This document shows, in pieces, positions 6,094 through 6,495 of a DNA stretch of 6,495 nt (its first letter is position 1; every line of letters begins with the position of its first letter). Location of the stretch: assembly GCA_036744635.1 (NCBI GenBank), contig DAIOHQ010000263.1, positions 1-6,495 of the forward strand. The letters run 5' to 3'. The notes under the pieces are model-generated. The model worked only from the letters and a program-made list of their open reading frames with translations. It was not told where the DNA came from and ran no database searches. This DNA comes from DAIOHQ01 sp036744635. Lineage in GTDB: Bacteria > Planctomycetota > Phycisphaerae > Tepidisphaerales > Tepidisphaeraceae. Position numbers and translations under genes: made by a program.

Positions 6094-6177
6094 AGAGGCA
6101 CGAAGGCAAGAGGCACGAAGGCACGAAGGGAGGAGGGGCTGATCTGACACTTCGTGCCTGCGTGCCTTCGTGCCCTC
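6094..6177. repeat. GGCACGAA-type direct and inverted repeat
   Basis: The 15-base unit AGAGGCACGAAGGCA occurs twice in tandem (6094-6108 and 6109-6123) and runs on as CGAAG. After a 21-base spacer, the complementary motif CTTCGTGCC starts at 6150 and its variants continue to 6177. Bases 6112-6128 pair with 6150-6166 with a single mismatch, giving a long stem. On the minus strand it lies about 30 bp after the purA stop, so it could serve as a transcript-end hairpin for purA, but no T-tract follows. It looks like a dispersed low-complexity intergenic repeat. Confidence 0.65.
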
Positions 6178-6207
6178 ATCGCCTGCTGGCGATGGAGCCT
6201 TCCTCCC

Positions 6208-6495
6208 TTATCTCACCAGCGTCGCCCCCCGCTCCGGCCCCACGCTCACCATGCGGATCGGCGCCCCCACCAACATCTCCAGGCGCTTGACGTAGGTCTG
6301 CGCCTCCGGCGGCAGCTCCTCGAACCGCCGCGCCCCGGAAATATTCCCGCGCCATCCCGGAAGGGTCTCGTAGATCGGCTCGACTTCCTCGAGCACATCC
6401 ATATCCGCCCGGAAATAGTCCAGCCGGTTCCCCTGGTATTTGTATCCCGTGCAGATCTGCAGGTGATCCAGCCCGCTCAGCACATCCAGCAGCGT
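6208..6495 (-). CDS. purA: Adenylosuccinate synthetase, C-terminal part (cut by window edge)
   Basis: The visible 95 residues are the C-terminal end of PurA, the GTP-dependent enzyme that joins IMP and aspartate to make adenylosuccinate, the first committed step from IMP to AMP. The frame is open from the window edge (reading TLLDVLSGLDHLQIC) to TAA at 6210-6208. Family signatures are the GYKYQG segment, YFRAD, EPIYETLPGW, the helix LPPEAQTYVKRLE, and the nucleotide-site VSVGPER near the end. A full enzyme is about 430 residues, so roughly three quarters lies beyond the window. It ends directly after TLVR, without the short tail seen in E. coli PurA. A GTG at 6483 is not the start, since homology continues upstream of it to the edge. 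The gene appears to be transcribed separately from the exported-protein pair, given the 267-bp spacer with a repeat. Confidence 0.93.
   Translation of the reverse strand, partial: TLLDVLSGLDHLQICTGYKYQGNRLDYFRADMDVLEEVEPIYETLPGWRGNISGARRFEELPPEAQTYVKRLEMLVGAPIRMVSVGPERGATLVR

Noticed and set aside
6094..6177. CRISPR array
   Set aside because: The repeats are abutting and partly inverted, with no unique spacers of regular length.

Overview
The window is GC-rich and most resembles a member of the Planctomycetota, perhaps class Phycisphaerae. This is an inference. It rests on two tandem secreted proteins of a style I associate with that phylum (a short STN/secretin-N-like domain and a C-terminus ending in PFEF-DLPLP), on palindromic intergenic repeats, and on genes that often lack a Shine-Dalgarno sequence. 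No rRNA, tRNA or CRISPR array was found.

Left half, plus strand (1-3093): a palindromic repeat cut by the window edge, then three genes. The first is a TauE/SafE-type membrane transporter (127-1053). The second is a short-chain dehydrogenase/reductase of the 3-ketoacyl-ACP reductase type (1087-1896), 33 bp downstream and probably co-transcribed. The third is a GH130 beta-mannoside phosphorylase-type enzyme (2035-3093), separated from the reductase by a perfect 13-bp palindrome with a TACT loop. No single pathway obviously links the three; the GH130 enzyme is the only clear carbohydrate gene.

Middle (3094-3374): a convergent intergenic stretch holding a gene relic. About 45 codons read as the core of UdgX, the uracil-DNA-binding/crosslinking member of the UDG superfamily, including its diagnostic KRR-I/L-H loop. 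A stop codon then ends the frame, and the rest of the gene is gone or unrecognisable.

Right half, minus strand (6495-3375): the C-terminal end of purA (adenylosuccinate synthetase) enters from the right edge. A 267-bp spacer follows, with a GGCACGAA-type direct and inverted repeat and the leader of the next gene. Then come two paralogous exported proteins of 455 and 379 aa in a two-gene operon, each with a good Shine-Dalgarno. The first has a Sec signal peptide and a HEAT-like segment; the second has a lipobox and a Pro-Ala linker. Their function is unknown.

The observations most worth a second look are the UdgX relic, a perfect 10-bp palindrome that appears to have added eight codons in frame to the reductase gene, two palindromes sharing a GTACTC centre, and the duplicated exported-protein pair.
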